DNA of 64,000 bases from Verrucomicrobiota bacterium (GTDB taxonomy: Bacteria > Verrucomicrobiota > Verrucomicrobiia > Limisphaerales > J093). The stretch is from assembly GCA_022710935.1 (NCBI GenBank), contig JAKLFY010000008.1:53637-117636 (forward strand). The letters are read 5' to 3'. This document shows positions 27,101-33,504 of the stretch, in pieces. Position 1 is the stretch's first letter, and each line of letters opens with the position of its first letter. A model generated the notes under the pieces. That model was not told where the DNA came from and ran no database searches. It saw nothing but the letters and a program-made list of their open reading frames with translations. Both the position numbers and the translations under genes were made by a program.

Positions 27101-27277
27101 GACCGTTTGGGCCGTCGCCGTCGATGCTCCGATTGTAACGACGAGAATGGCCGCCACCCAGGCACGGCTAATGGAGGGCAAAGCGAGTCGGACGTGGAAC
27201 ACGCCAGATGGGACCAGGGCAACGCAGGACAGCAGGAGTCGATGCACGACAACATCGAGACAATCCTGCATCTTCAT
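21101..27277 (-). CDS. Giant exported RCC1-propeller and Ig-domain protein
   Basis: A 2058-residue protein. After a signal-like segment (AWVAAILVVTIGASTATAQ) come RCC1-type blades of the form AAGxxHSLALRxDGTVVAWG. I count seven blades, two Ig-like domains, seven blades, one Ig-like domain, seven blades, two Ig-like domains and about thirteen blades. A C-terminal jelly-roll-like region of about 190 residues follows (FRWRTGGELPW ... WLDEVTF ... AEFFRVLVE). Seven RCC1 blades make one beta-propeller, so this is a string of propellers joined by Ig linkers. The start is uncertain: ATG 27277 is given, and a GTG about 26 codons further in (MFHVRLALP) would also give a signal peptide. It is probably secreted or surface-attached. 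No enzymatic motif was seen. Confidence 0.85.
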   Translation of the reverse strand: MKMQDCLDVVVHRLLLSCVALVPSGVFHVRLALPSISRAWVAAILVVTIGASTATAQTVVSWGVVTNPPPSLGPTIAVAAGTAHSLALQADGTLAAWGSSPCGQTNVPDGLENVVAIAAGEDHSLALKSDGSLVAWGCETPWDLTRVPAGATNVTQIAAGRRHSLALRSDGTVLGWGDNGEGECDPPEDLRAVAVATGGRFSLALRKNGTVAAWGGNFFGQCRPPPGLGDVVAVAAGDNHALALRADGTVIGWGDNSCGQCDVPPDLSAVSAISAGASYCLALRADGTVAAWGQAAAMQPPPDLANVVAIAAGGDSAVALVGADGIRLVRTAHDRDALLGTDVAMTAAVHGAAPISFQWYKDGQRLSDNGEFSGTATQSLLIRAARFEDAGEYWLVASNVGGTLVTPPARLVVFAAPRIESNPEPQSLAIDSTALLSVSALGAEPLSYQWRKDGTPLVDGDGISGTALRELRIEAVTFENAGGYSVVVSNAHGSATSQVAQVTVAQVAGWGANWCGELDIPAGLTGVVKVAAGEAHALALREDGTMIAWGDNLHGQCDVPAGLRDAVAIAAGGFHSLALRRNGNVVGWGYSKGGLLDVPPELDSVTAIAAGMGHSIALRGDGTVRCWGPKDTLNAEVAAALREIVGIACGGRHSIALKANGTVFSWGGSDFLDPPPGLNNVIAVAAGVYHSLALRSDGTVVGWGIELARTSFPSSVAEGLSNVVQVAAGPRFSVALKGDGTVVAWGSNHSGESRPPPGLHNVVAIAANGGYGLALKGDGRPFILGQSVSRKAVLGEHVLLQASVSGTAPLACAWLKDGLPMSDGSGITGARESTLNIAQVSYADEGVYTLTVSNGLGSATSGPITLSVIQVLGWGDDAFGQTDAPRGTRDVVALASGDSHTVALHTDGSISAWGEGGDGQTDTPHETAVAIATGGFHNLALRPDGTVMAWGRNRSGQCDVPPDLADVVAIAAGRAHSLALRADGTVVGWGRTLIPPGLNRVRSIAAGACSSVALREDGEVVAWGQNRHGECFTPPVLTNVVRIAAGGYHYLALCDDGTVVAWGLNSSGQCNVPADLNNAVAIAAGTHHSVALRSDGSVVSWGSNQSGQCHTPAVAPKARTVAAGRVHSLAVAADGRPEFVRPVLVESIQGGAVRLTGFVLGEGPVGFQWYWNDQALVDDADINGAQTASVVMQSAAALPGLYSLRVTNALGEALTAPVSLSGALGPRVRLLAHTRELLRASRVRLAADVEGTEPIALQWLLNGVPLTEEPGLSGTAGSVLEIEAVEPRHAGIYQLSAANAYGTAVSAGVDLSVCNVRAWGDKRRGQSLLPYSLRGVKQISALADHALALRWDGTIEAWGDNSHSQCVVPLALSNVIQVAAGGTHSIALSGDGVVTVWGADRLAQPLPASVTNISAIAAGEPVDCYAYRRDGCLLWWHSGYTQTNTGAPDILGSEPITGGAIRSSIAQQALIPNTLRAVGAFLDIAPGRSYHHAVMFDGGVKAWASGGSPIEPFVFPLTNVVTLATGVDQPCLALSADSQVMAWKAGQTGSVTHVESASGSVGVAVGSDFYLALTGGGDVLGWGGIVLPPPNLDDVVELAAGGGHALARRVGGEVVAWGDNRAGQCIVPDGLSNVVALAAGFAVPGKYAHSMALQRDGTVVAWGDNSGSQCQVPASLKEVVAIAAGAGHSVALKADGAVVAWGTNQYRQCNVPTNLLPVVAIAAGYYHSAALLYDGTVVCWGANGSGQCDVPAGLSEVVQIGAGKSHTVALRCDGGVSAWGDVGAGAAEVGNWSNIIAIAAGGLNTAGVKGDGTIVVAGNNDYGQAEVPPELKNVSSVAAGDDFVLAAVGEGPLAGALGDGGDFRWRTGGELPWVAQMLVTQDGKLAAQSAELMPGEESWLETGVHGPGTLRFWWRTASASDQDALELELNGATVARVTGNTEWEPGRLAVHSGSSTVRWRYIRAAASTQGAPAAWLDEVTFEPAPGPALVIIEAEDSQITVRCESVQGLFYTLQSAFTLEGERTEWETVETLVGTDLPLVFAQPLGMEHAEFFRVLVE

Positions 27278-27544
27278 TGAAGATGAGAGTGGCCACGGAC
27301 GGACTCGCGTCAAGCCCGAACCGGCCCGAACCGGTCGAGTGACCGCCAACGCAGGGCCAATTCATAAAGGCGAAAAGGCTGGAGTGGGGACGCCTGCCTG
27401 CCGGCAGGAGGTCGTCTCCCCGCCGCAACCGCGCCGCCGGCGTCTTGAATCAGGCTCTATGACAGACTGGTTGAATTGAGAGCGTCGTCGGTGCAGGAGC
27501 ATCGCCTTCTTGCCAGTGCCGGCCTTCTCCCGGACCTTCCGGAC

Positions 27545-27697
27545 ATGAGCACGGTTGCCGAGATCGAATCCGCCATTGAGAAGCTCAGGCCCTCGGAGGT
27601 GACCGAGTTGGCCGCTTGGCTGGAGGAATACCAGCGGATGGTTAACGCCTCGTCCGAGATGTTTGCCCTGTACGACCGCGAGGAGGCGGACTCCTGA
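27545..27697 (+). CDS. Small antitoxin of a type II toxin-antitoxin pair
   Basis: A 50-residue protein, MSTVAEIESAIEKLRPSEV followed by an acidic tail (LYDREEADS). Its helical IESAIEKL...ELAAWLEE pattern is typical of short antitoxins. Its stop TGA at 27695-27697 overlaps the probable CTG start of the downstream MazF-like gene. Confidence 0.65.
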   Translation: MSTVAEIESAIEKLRPSEVTELAAWLEEYQRMVNASSEMFALYDREEADS

Positions 27698-28011
27698 GCC
27701 GGGCGTTCCGGGGCGAGTTGTGGATGATTGACCTGGGACTGGCGCAGAAGCCGCGTCCCTGCCTGGTGCTCAGCATCGAGTTTCTCGACCACGAACGGGC
27801 TGTGGTCACGTATGTCCCGCGCACCACGCATCTGCGCCAGACCCGCTTCGAGGTGGCGCACACTGCCCGCGGATTCGACCCCGGCGCATTCGACGCACAA
27901 GGCATTGGGAGTGTGCCGGTGGTGAAGTTGATGCGACGTCGGGGGGTGGTGGAGACGGCCGTGGTGCAGCAGGTCGAAGCTACGGTGAAGCAGTGGCTTC
28001 GTCTGCCTTGA
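27694..28011 (+). CDS. MazF/PemK-like toxin
   Basis: About 105 residues. The N-terminus RGELWMIDLG...KPRPCLVLS matches the MazF pattern (RGDxWxVDLG...RPALVLS), and VTYVPRTTHLR and VPVVKLMRR follow. The only conventional start in frame is TTG 27718, which would remove the conserved RGE. CTG 27694, giving a CTGA overlap with the antitoxin stop, keeps it, so I used that. MazF proteins are mRNA endonucleases held inactive by the antitoxin. Confidence 0.7.
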   Translation: MSRAFRGELWMIDLGLAQKPRPCLVLSIEFLDHERAVVTYVPRTTHLRQTRFEVAHTARGFDPGAFDAQGIGSVPVVKLMRRRGVVETAVVQQVEATVKQWLRLP

Positions 28012-28474
28012 ACGCCCGGCTGGCGCCGCTTCGAAAAACCTGTAGCCGCGGACGTCAGTCCGCGTCATTCCATCCTGACTTCGGTCTTCGCCTTCGTGTT
28101 CTTCGTGCTCTTCGTGGTGGGCTTAGGGTCTGTGCAAGAATTAATTCCGATTTTGCTGGAGGGGATTTGGCTCGCTGGCGAGGCGCGACGAAGGAGCATA
28201 GCCTTGACCTCTGTGACTGAGGAGCAACGAAGCCAGCGAGCCAAAGCCCCCCAGCCCTGCGGGGCGGGGCGGCGCCGGGCCATCTGCGTCGTTCCTCGGC
28301 CGGTCGAGTATCTCAGAGGATACACTCCCTCCCTCGGGCCTCGCATCTGGCCCGGCGGCGCTCCCGCCAAAATCAGAAGTAATTTTTGCACAGACCCTTA
28401 GGCGAGGATTCTGGGACTGCAATCCGTGTCGCCGGCAGCCACCGCCTTCACTCGCGTTGGCCGCCGTCGGGCCG
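28012..28474. other. Gene-free stretch holding a palindrome, CACGAAG repeat and MITE-like element
   Basis: Contents in order: a REP-like palindrome at 28041-28064 (CCGCGGACGTCAGTCCGCG), the dispersed block beginning CATCCTGACTTCGGTC at 28070, the MITE-like element 28126-28396, and the continuation of the dispersed block (CTTAGGCGAGGATT). The next minus-strand gene then ends at 28475. Confidence 0.7.
28126..28396. mobile_element. MITE-like element, 271 bp, with inverted termini and target duplication
   Basis: The termini are inverted repeats. The left end reads GGTCTGTGCAAGAATTAATT and the reverse complement of the right end reads GGTCTGTGCAAAAATTACTT, and similarity continues for about 33 bases. 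The flanking CTTAG at 28121-28125 is repeated at 28397-28401. The uninterrupted site (CTTAGGCGAGGAT) exists near 20090. Internal inverted repeats (GGCTCGCTGG / CCAGCGAGCC) are present and there is no transposase gene, so it is non-autonomous. Confidence 0.85.
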
Positions 28475-29413
28475 TCAGGTGTGGCTTTGCTGCGGGAGGA
28501 GATTCTGTAGCCGGAGATCTCGGCTGCAGGCCTCGATTTCCGGGGTGTATTTCGCTTGCAGGGCGAGAGCTTCGGTCATCACCCCCTCGAAGGCCGCGCG
28601 GATCTGGTCGGCGGTGAGGTTCTGCCCGCCTCCGTAGTATTGGGCAGCCACCTGGCCGAGCGCGTGCGTGGTGGCAAACGCGGTCCTCGCAGAGGGGGCC
28701 TCGTCGCGGTTGGAAAGGCGGTCTCCACCGAGGCATTTCCCGAGCCATCCTTGCGCCAGTCTGGTGGCGTAACCTCGGAGGACCTGCGAGGTCGTCCCGA
28801 CGCCAGCCGACGCGATCAGGTCGCGGATCCGGCCGCGACCGGCGTCGATCCCATGAATCTGAGCGATCTGCTGGATCATCTTCATCTGGGTCGGCAACAC
28901 GGCCATTGTGGCCAGGGTCTCCGGCATTCGCTCGAGAGCGCCACACAGGATGGCGTGTTCGAGGATGACGCGTCGGGGGCCGGCCAGGGGCGGCAGGTCG
29001 ATCGCGGGGGAGGCTGCGGGCGCGCCCTGCGGAGCGAGCACCTGCTCCTGGAGTTGCCGGGTGGCGGCTCGAGCGGATTCAATCGACGCGCTCTCGAGCC
29101 CCAAAGCGCCTTGGAGTTCGTCGAGAAACGCGCGCTCGGGGCCATTCACCGCGTCGTCGGCCTCGCAGATGCCCAGCGCCATTTCGTATGCCAGCAGACG
29201 CGATTCCGGGCGGCTCAGCGACGGTGTCAGCGCGCTGACTGAGAGAACCCCCGACGCCGCATGGTCGTAAAGCTCGGGAACATCGAGAGGACCCATGGCC
29301 AGGCCGTCGCCGGTCCGCTGGATGCGCTGGCGTTCGGCGTCCGACTGCTCGCCGTCGGCGAAGGCGGCGATGAGCGAGATGCCGAGGAGGGCTTTCCTTT
29401 CCGCGTCGTTCAT
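28475..29413 (-). CDS. TerB-like / DUF697 domain protein
   Basis: A 312-residue protein. The N-terminal ~120 residues are helical and TerB-like (LLGISLIAAFADGEQSDAERQRI ... ICEADDAVNGPERAFLDEL). The C-terminal part has the DUF697 pattern: LPTQMKMIQQIAQIHG, RDLIASAGVG, TTHALGQVAAQYYGGG and an acidic helix. DUF697 regions often sit beside stress-related or GTPase-linked membrane proteins. The exact function is unknown. Start ATG 29413 (MNDAERKALLGI) fits TerB. Confidence 0.75.
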   Translation of the reverse strand: MNDAERKALLGISLIAAFADGEQSDAERQRIQRTGDGLAMGPLDVPELYDHAASGVLSVSALTPSLSRPESRLLAYEMALGICEADDAVNGPERAFLDELQGALGLESASIESARAATRQLQEQVLAPQGAPAASPAIDLPPLAGPRRVILEHAILCGALERMPETLATMAVLPTQMKMIQQIAQIHGIDAGRGRIRDLIASAGVGTTSQVLRGYATRLAQGWLGKCLGGDRLSNRDEAPSARTAFATTHALGQVAAQYYGGGQNLTADQIRAAFEGVMTEALALQAKYTPEIEACSRDLRLQNLLPQQSHT

Positions 29414-29538
29414 GAGCGCAACCTAGCCCAGTTCCTATTTTTGGACACGAAAAACAGGCGGCACTGAAATGCGACCCCATTGCTGTTTTTGCGGGATTGA
29501 CAACCGGTCCGCGAGGGAAAACCCTGACACCGCACTCT

Positions 29539-30159
29539 ATGAGAACTCCGGCAGGAATCCCACTTTTGGCGCTCGGCGCGGCTCTGTTGTCAGCGTTCGC
29601 CGGCGAGACGGCGGTCTTTGAGGACCGGTTTGAGGCCCGGCTTGCGGAAGGCTGGCGCTGGCTGCGCGAGGACGCTTCCGACTGGCGGATCCGTGAAGGC
29701 GCACTCGATGTTCATGTCCGCCCGGGTGACGCGCAGACGGTGCGCAACGCGCTGGTGCGCCCAGCGCCGGACCGCCGTCAGGGGCGCTACGCCTTCGAGG
29801 TAACGGTCACCAACCTCAAGCCGCCCAGGCAGCAGTTCGAACAAGCCGGGATCACCTGGTACACCGATGGCAAACCGGTCTTCAAACTGGTGAAGGAACT
29901 GGTGGACGGACAGCTTATGATCATCCCCGGACGCAAGCCGATGACCAACGACACGGTGCAGCTTCGGCTCCTTGTGTCCGGCAATGCCTGGACCGCGCAG
30001 TTCCGTCCGGACAGCAAAGGCGACTACCAGACCGCGGCGACGGGCGAACTGCCCGCGCCGATGACCGACGAGGTCAGTCTGCAGTGTTACCACGGGCCTG
30101 CCGACGCAGAGCATTGGATCCGATTCGACGACTTTCGCGTTCTCAGGCTGACGGAGTAG
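29539..30159 (+). CDS. Exported DUF1349-like concanavalin-fold protein
   Basis: A 206-residue protein. ATG 29539 gives MRTPAGIPLLALGAALLSAFA, a signal peptide. The rest matches the DUF1349/beta-xylosidase C-terminal jelly-roll: AGITWYTDGKPVFKLVKE, then VQLRLLVSGNAWTAQFRPD, then WIRFDDFRVLRLTE. It probably binds carbohydrate outside the cytoplasm. The last 195 bases or so are duplicated at 36403-36602 with about a dozen mismatches. Its end overlaps the tail of the truncated DUF4239 gene on the other strand. Confidence 0.8.
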   Translation: MRTPAGIPLLALGAALLSAFAGETAVFEDRFEARLAEGWRWLREDASDWRIREGALDVHVRPGDAQTVRNALVRPAPDRRQGRYAFEVTVTNLKPPRQQFEQAGITWYTDGKPVFKLVKELVDGQLMIIPGRKPMTNDTVQLRLLVSGNAWTAQFRPDSKGDYQTAATGELPAPMTDEVSLQCYHGPADAEHWIRFDDFRVLRLTE

Positions 30160-30740
30160 GGGCCAGGCGCATGTTTGGTGAGCAACTGCCACCCCCTCTG
30201 CTCAGTGCCCTGGGCCCGACTCTGCGCCAGGATGCAATGACCGGTCTCGTTGAGCGCAGGGATGACTTGCGCCCTCAGCGGGCTGGGCACCTCCCGGCAG
30301 GCAGCGGTGGCGCGTGTCCCAATCTCTCCCTGCAAGGCGTTTGCCTTCGTGGCTTCGGCGTTGGCCGCCTCCAGGTCGGGTAGCTTCTGGTACGTTGTCA
30401 GTCGGGAATCCAGGTAGCGCCGAAATAACTCGCGCAGCTCGGGTTGGGCCGACGCGGACAACAAGTCGAGCCGCAACCAGGCTGTGCCGATGGCGTTGGC
30501 CTCCTGCACGATCAACTGCCGGCGCGTGTCGAAGCGCGTGGCCGCCCCGGAAAACGTGAACGCCACCAGCAAGCCCATCAGCGCGAAGACCGTGCCCTCG
30601 ACTTGGCCGAGCCCGGCCCGAGCCCCTGCTTCCTCCTTCGCCTGGCGCCGGCGGCCGAGGCGCCGTCCGATTTCGAGCAGCAGCACCATGCCGGCAAACA
30701 AGCCGAGGGCCGAAAGGGCGGAAATCAGAGTCAGTGGCAT
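30087..30740 (-). pseudogene. C-terminally truncated DUF4239-type membrane protein
   Basis: A 217-codon frame. The first ~165 residues look like DUF4239: helices LTLISALSALGLFAGMVLLL and TVFALMGLLVAFTFSGA, then RRQLIVQEANAIGTAWLRLDLL and YLDSRLTTYQKLPD. At IPALNE, where the family continues into two more membrane helices, the sequence changes to unrelated residues. The frame runs into the antisense of the DUF1349 gene. Alternative frames do not restore the family. The break lies near 30255, so this is a gene that has lost its 3' third. Confidence 0.65.
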
Positions 30741-30780
30741 GTGGGTTTTGTTGGCTTCTTCTGCAGATCACCGCCTCGTC

Positions 30781-31101
30781 TCACTCCTGAACCAAAGACC
30801 AAGTGGCGTCGGGGTCGTACACCTTCATGCGCGAAGCGATGGTCGCGGTCTGCGGGCCGAGGTTATTTTGGAACACTTTGCCCTGCTGGTTGACAATGAA
30901 CGTCATCACGCCGGACTCGTTCCATTGCGCCGGCCAGGCGACCAAGGCGAACCCGGCGACCATGTTGCCGTTGACGATGTCCGTTAGGGCATTGTACCAC
31001 TCGGCCCGGTGGCGAAGTGAGTTGATCCGGGGCAAGAGTGGCGTGCATCCACCGGGCCCGCGTCCGCCCACGGGCGGGATGGCTGGAGAAGGGTCCGGCA
31101 T
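30781..31101 (-). pseudogene. Remnant of a DUF2950 gene
   Basis: A 106-codon frame that ends with the conserved C-terminus of DUF2950: IVNGNMVAGFALVAWPAQW, SGVMTFIVNQQGKVFQNNLG and PDATWSLV. The N-terminal ~200 residues of the family are missing, and the first 35 codons look unrelated. Together with the neighbouring DUF4239 remnant it marks a degraded zone. Confidence 0.6.
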
Positions 31102-31112
31102 GGGTGTGTCTT

Positions 31113-31988
31113 TCAGAAGAAAACGAAACGGATGCCCGCGCTGATGCTCCAATCTTCCTTGTGCCAGTCGCCCGCAATGCGGCTGCCGCCATGGATCCAC
31201 ACGCCCGTGGTTTTGCCGACCATCTTGCCGATTTCGCCATCGCAACTGAACTGCACGCGGCCGTCGTTGTGGTAGTCCACCCAAAGCTGCGGGTCCACGA
31301 GACACCACCAGCCAGACGTGAAGGTGTGTGCGGCGAGGAGGCGATACTGGCCCTGCACGATCTCATCACGATCTTTGTCGCCGGCGACAGAAAACAAGTG
31401 CTTAGCGATGCCGGCGGCAAAAGTCTGGGCGGAGAAGGCATGCACGGCGACGACCGTGGGGTTAAGCTGGTATTTGCCAGAGCCGAGTGTATCCGCGGTG
31501 GCGATGGGAAATACGGTTTCAAGCCCAGTGATGTAGATCCACCGGCCACCGCGGAATTGCACGCGACCGCGCACATTGAGATCGCTCACGCCAAAATCGT
31601 CCCCGAACCGGGAATCGAAATAGGAGATCGGCAGTTCGAGGTTGATGCCGTACTTGCCCTTGATGGCCCGGTCGTATTTCAACGTGAGCGTACTGAGGGT
31701 GACGTCGTTGTCGCCGTCAATCATCGAGAACTTCGGGAGCAACTCGAACTTGGTGAGGTTGTCGGCAGGGTTCACACCACGGACTCCACCCGCTTCCCCC
31801 AGTTCCGGCTTATCCCCCGGCCCGTAGTCGGCGCTGGATTCGAGCGAAAGCTTCGGGTTCGAGATCTTGTGGTCATCTCCGTTGGCACTGCCCGCGGCAA
31901 GTGGTTTGCCAGTGTGGATAACGGTCAGGCCAAGGCCCGCCGCGAATACCAGCGTGGTGAGGGCTTTCGTTGTCTTGCTGACTGACAC
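31113..31988 (-). CDS. Outer-membrane beta-barrel protein (transporter type)
   Basis: A 291-residue protein with an N-terminal signal (LTTLVFAAGLGLTVIHTG) and alternating amphipathic strands such as KYGINLELPISYF, LNVRGRVQFRGG and SISAGIRFVFF. It ends in Phe, as outer-membrane barrels do. It resembles the MetA-pathway/phenol-type transporter barrels. It begins a group of exported proteins running up to the sulfatase. The ligand is unknown. Confidence 0.7.
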   Translation of the reverse strand: MSVSKTTKALTTLVFAAGLGLTVIHTGKPLAAGSANGDDHKISNPKLSLESSADYGPGDKPELGEAGGVRGVNPADNLTKFELLPKFSMIDGDNDVTLSTLTLKYDRAIKGKYGINLELPISYFDSRFGDDFGVSDLNVRGRVQFRGGRWIYITGLETVFPIATADTLGSGKYQLNPTVVAVHAFSAQTFAAGIAKHLFSVAGDKDRDEIVQGQYRLLAAHTFTSGWWCLVDPQLWVDYHNDGRVQFSCDGEIGKMVGKTTGVWIHGGSRIAGDWHKEDWSISAGIRFVFF

Positions 31989-32018
31989 TGGAGGGGGGCG
32001 GTTCTGGCCGTCGGGATT

Positions 32019-33476
32019 TCAGAAGCGCACGGTCAGATTGACGAGACCGCCCCACCAGTCGTTTGCGCCTGCCGGGATAAGCTCACGAATACCCTGGCCG
32101 GGGAAAGACCCGGCCAACCCCGCCGTCAGGAAGACGTGCTGGCTGAACATGTGGACATACTCGACGTAAAACTCATTCGACAGTTCGCGATCGGGGACGC
32201 CGCTGACAAGCACCGGCGTGCCGCCCGAAACCTCCAACCGCGCGGCCTGCCCAAACTGCAGGGGGCTCTTCTCTTCCGCCGCCTGAATGTACCAGTAGTT
32301 GAGGTTGAGAAAATCCCTCCGCGATAGCGTCAACTCCAGCCGGACACGCTGCGCGATGACGTTGGCATTGAAGAACGCGAGTGAACTGCTGCCGCCGGAA
32401 GCCCACGTGTCGGGGCTGGCCATGTAAAACAGCGGGTCAAAAGTCTCCAATGTGCCGGCGGTGCCCGGGTCGTCGCCCGAGAAGTAACGGGGTGAATAGC
32501 TGAGTCGCGGCTGCAGCGGCACCTTGGCAAAACGGTAGCCGATTTCTATACCCCCGCCGTACGCTTCCAAGTTGACGCGGTCATTCCGTTCGAGCGCCGC
32601 TTCGCCCAGCAACGAGAACCCGGCGAGGGGACCTTCCGACGGCGCCCATTTCCAATAAGCGTCGTATACCGCCAGCCCATCGCGACCGTTGGGGATGATG
32701 GTCACTGGCGCTTGCGCATACGGATACTCGGATGCGAGCGCCTTGATGAACGCCAGGCCGGCAAATTGGCCGGGCTTGGGTTCCCATTTCAGGTTCACGC
32801 CGGCGAGCTCATTGTGGAGATCGTTCGATTCGAGTTCGTTGGGGTCAAGGTAAAGACCTTCCAAGGAAAGTTGTTTCCACGTCACTCGGCCCAGTCCCGT
32901 CATCTCCCAGGCGCGATACGGAAATGTGGTCAGGCAGCCGCGCTCGAATCCGTTGCCCGCTCCGACCGCAAGGAGCAACTGGTTGCCGAGGATGTAGGAT
33001 TGCTGGCCGCCGGAAAGGTCCACCCTGAAGTCGCCGGAGGGGTCCTGCCACCGGATGCCAAGGTAGGCGTTTTCCGGCAGGACCTTCCCTTCATTCTCCT
33101 CCTCGAAATAATCCTTGCCCAACGTGCTGGAGCCGATCACCGCCACTCCCCCGTAAAACGTGAAGGGATCGGACACCTTGTAGGTTACATTCAAGGCGAG
33201 CTTGGCGTAGCTCTCCAGCCAGTAATGTTCCGTGGGATAATCCACGTCCGGCGAGAGGGTCTGGGCGAGCCCCCAGAAGGCGTTATCGCCGGCCACGCCT
33301 TGCGTACTGGCCTCGATGGAGAATCGCAAGTCCACTGGCCCATTGGTGGAGTGGAGCGGATTCCTTGGCGCGGCTGGACCGGGCCCCGTGGCGGTGGCTT
33401 CGGCGGCGAAGCTGGAGCACGCCGCGGCGAACAACAGGACCACGGAAGCCGGCAGGCAGCGGAATCTGATGTTCAT
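32019..33476 (-). CDS. Alginate-export-like outer-membrane porin
   Basis: A 485-residue protein. ATG 33476 gives MNIRFRCLPASVVLLFAAACSSFA, a signal peptide. The mature part is a large beta-barrel with repeated strands (YLGIRWQDPSGDFRVDLSGG, VNLKWEPKPGQFAGLAFI, LEAYGGGIEIGYRF) and a terminal VNLTVRF ending in Phe. The overall pattern fits the alginate-export (AlgE-like) porin family. It lies between another barrel and a sulfatase. A role in uptake or release of anionic sugars is plausible but inferred. Confidence 0.72.
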   Translation of the reverse strand: MNIRFRCLPASVVLLFAAACSSFAAEATATGPGPAAPRNPLHSTNGPVDLRFSIEASTQGVAGDNAFWGLAQTLSPDVDYPTEHYWLESYAKLALNVTYKVSDPFTFYGGVAVIGSSTLGKDYFEEENEGKVLPENAYLGIRWQDPSGDFRVDLSGGQQSYILGNQLLLAVGAGNGFERGCLTTFPYRAWEMTGLGRVTWKQLSLEGLYLDPNELESNDLHNELAGVNLKWEPKPGQFAGLAFIKALASEYPYAQAPVTIIPNGRDGLAVYDAYWKWAPSEGPLAGFSLLGEAALERNDRVNLEAYGGGIEIGYRFAKVPLQPRLSYSPRYFSGDDPGTAGTLETFDPLFYMASPDTWASGGSSSLAFFNANVIAQRVRLELTLSRRDFLNLNYWYIQAAEEKSPLQFGQAARLEVSGGTPVLVSGVPDRELSNEFYVEYVHMFSQHVFLTAGLAGSFPGQGIRELIPAGANDWWGGLVNLTVRF

Positions 33477-33504
33477 TCGAGACGGACTGATTCTCGGCTC
33501 GCGT

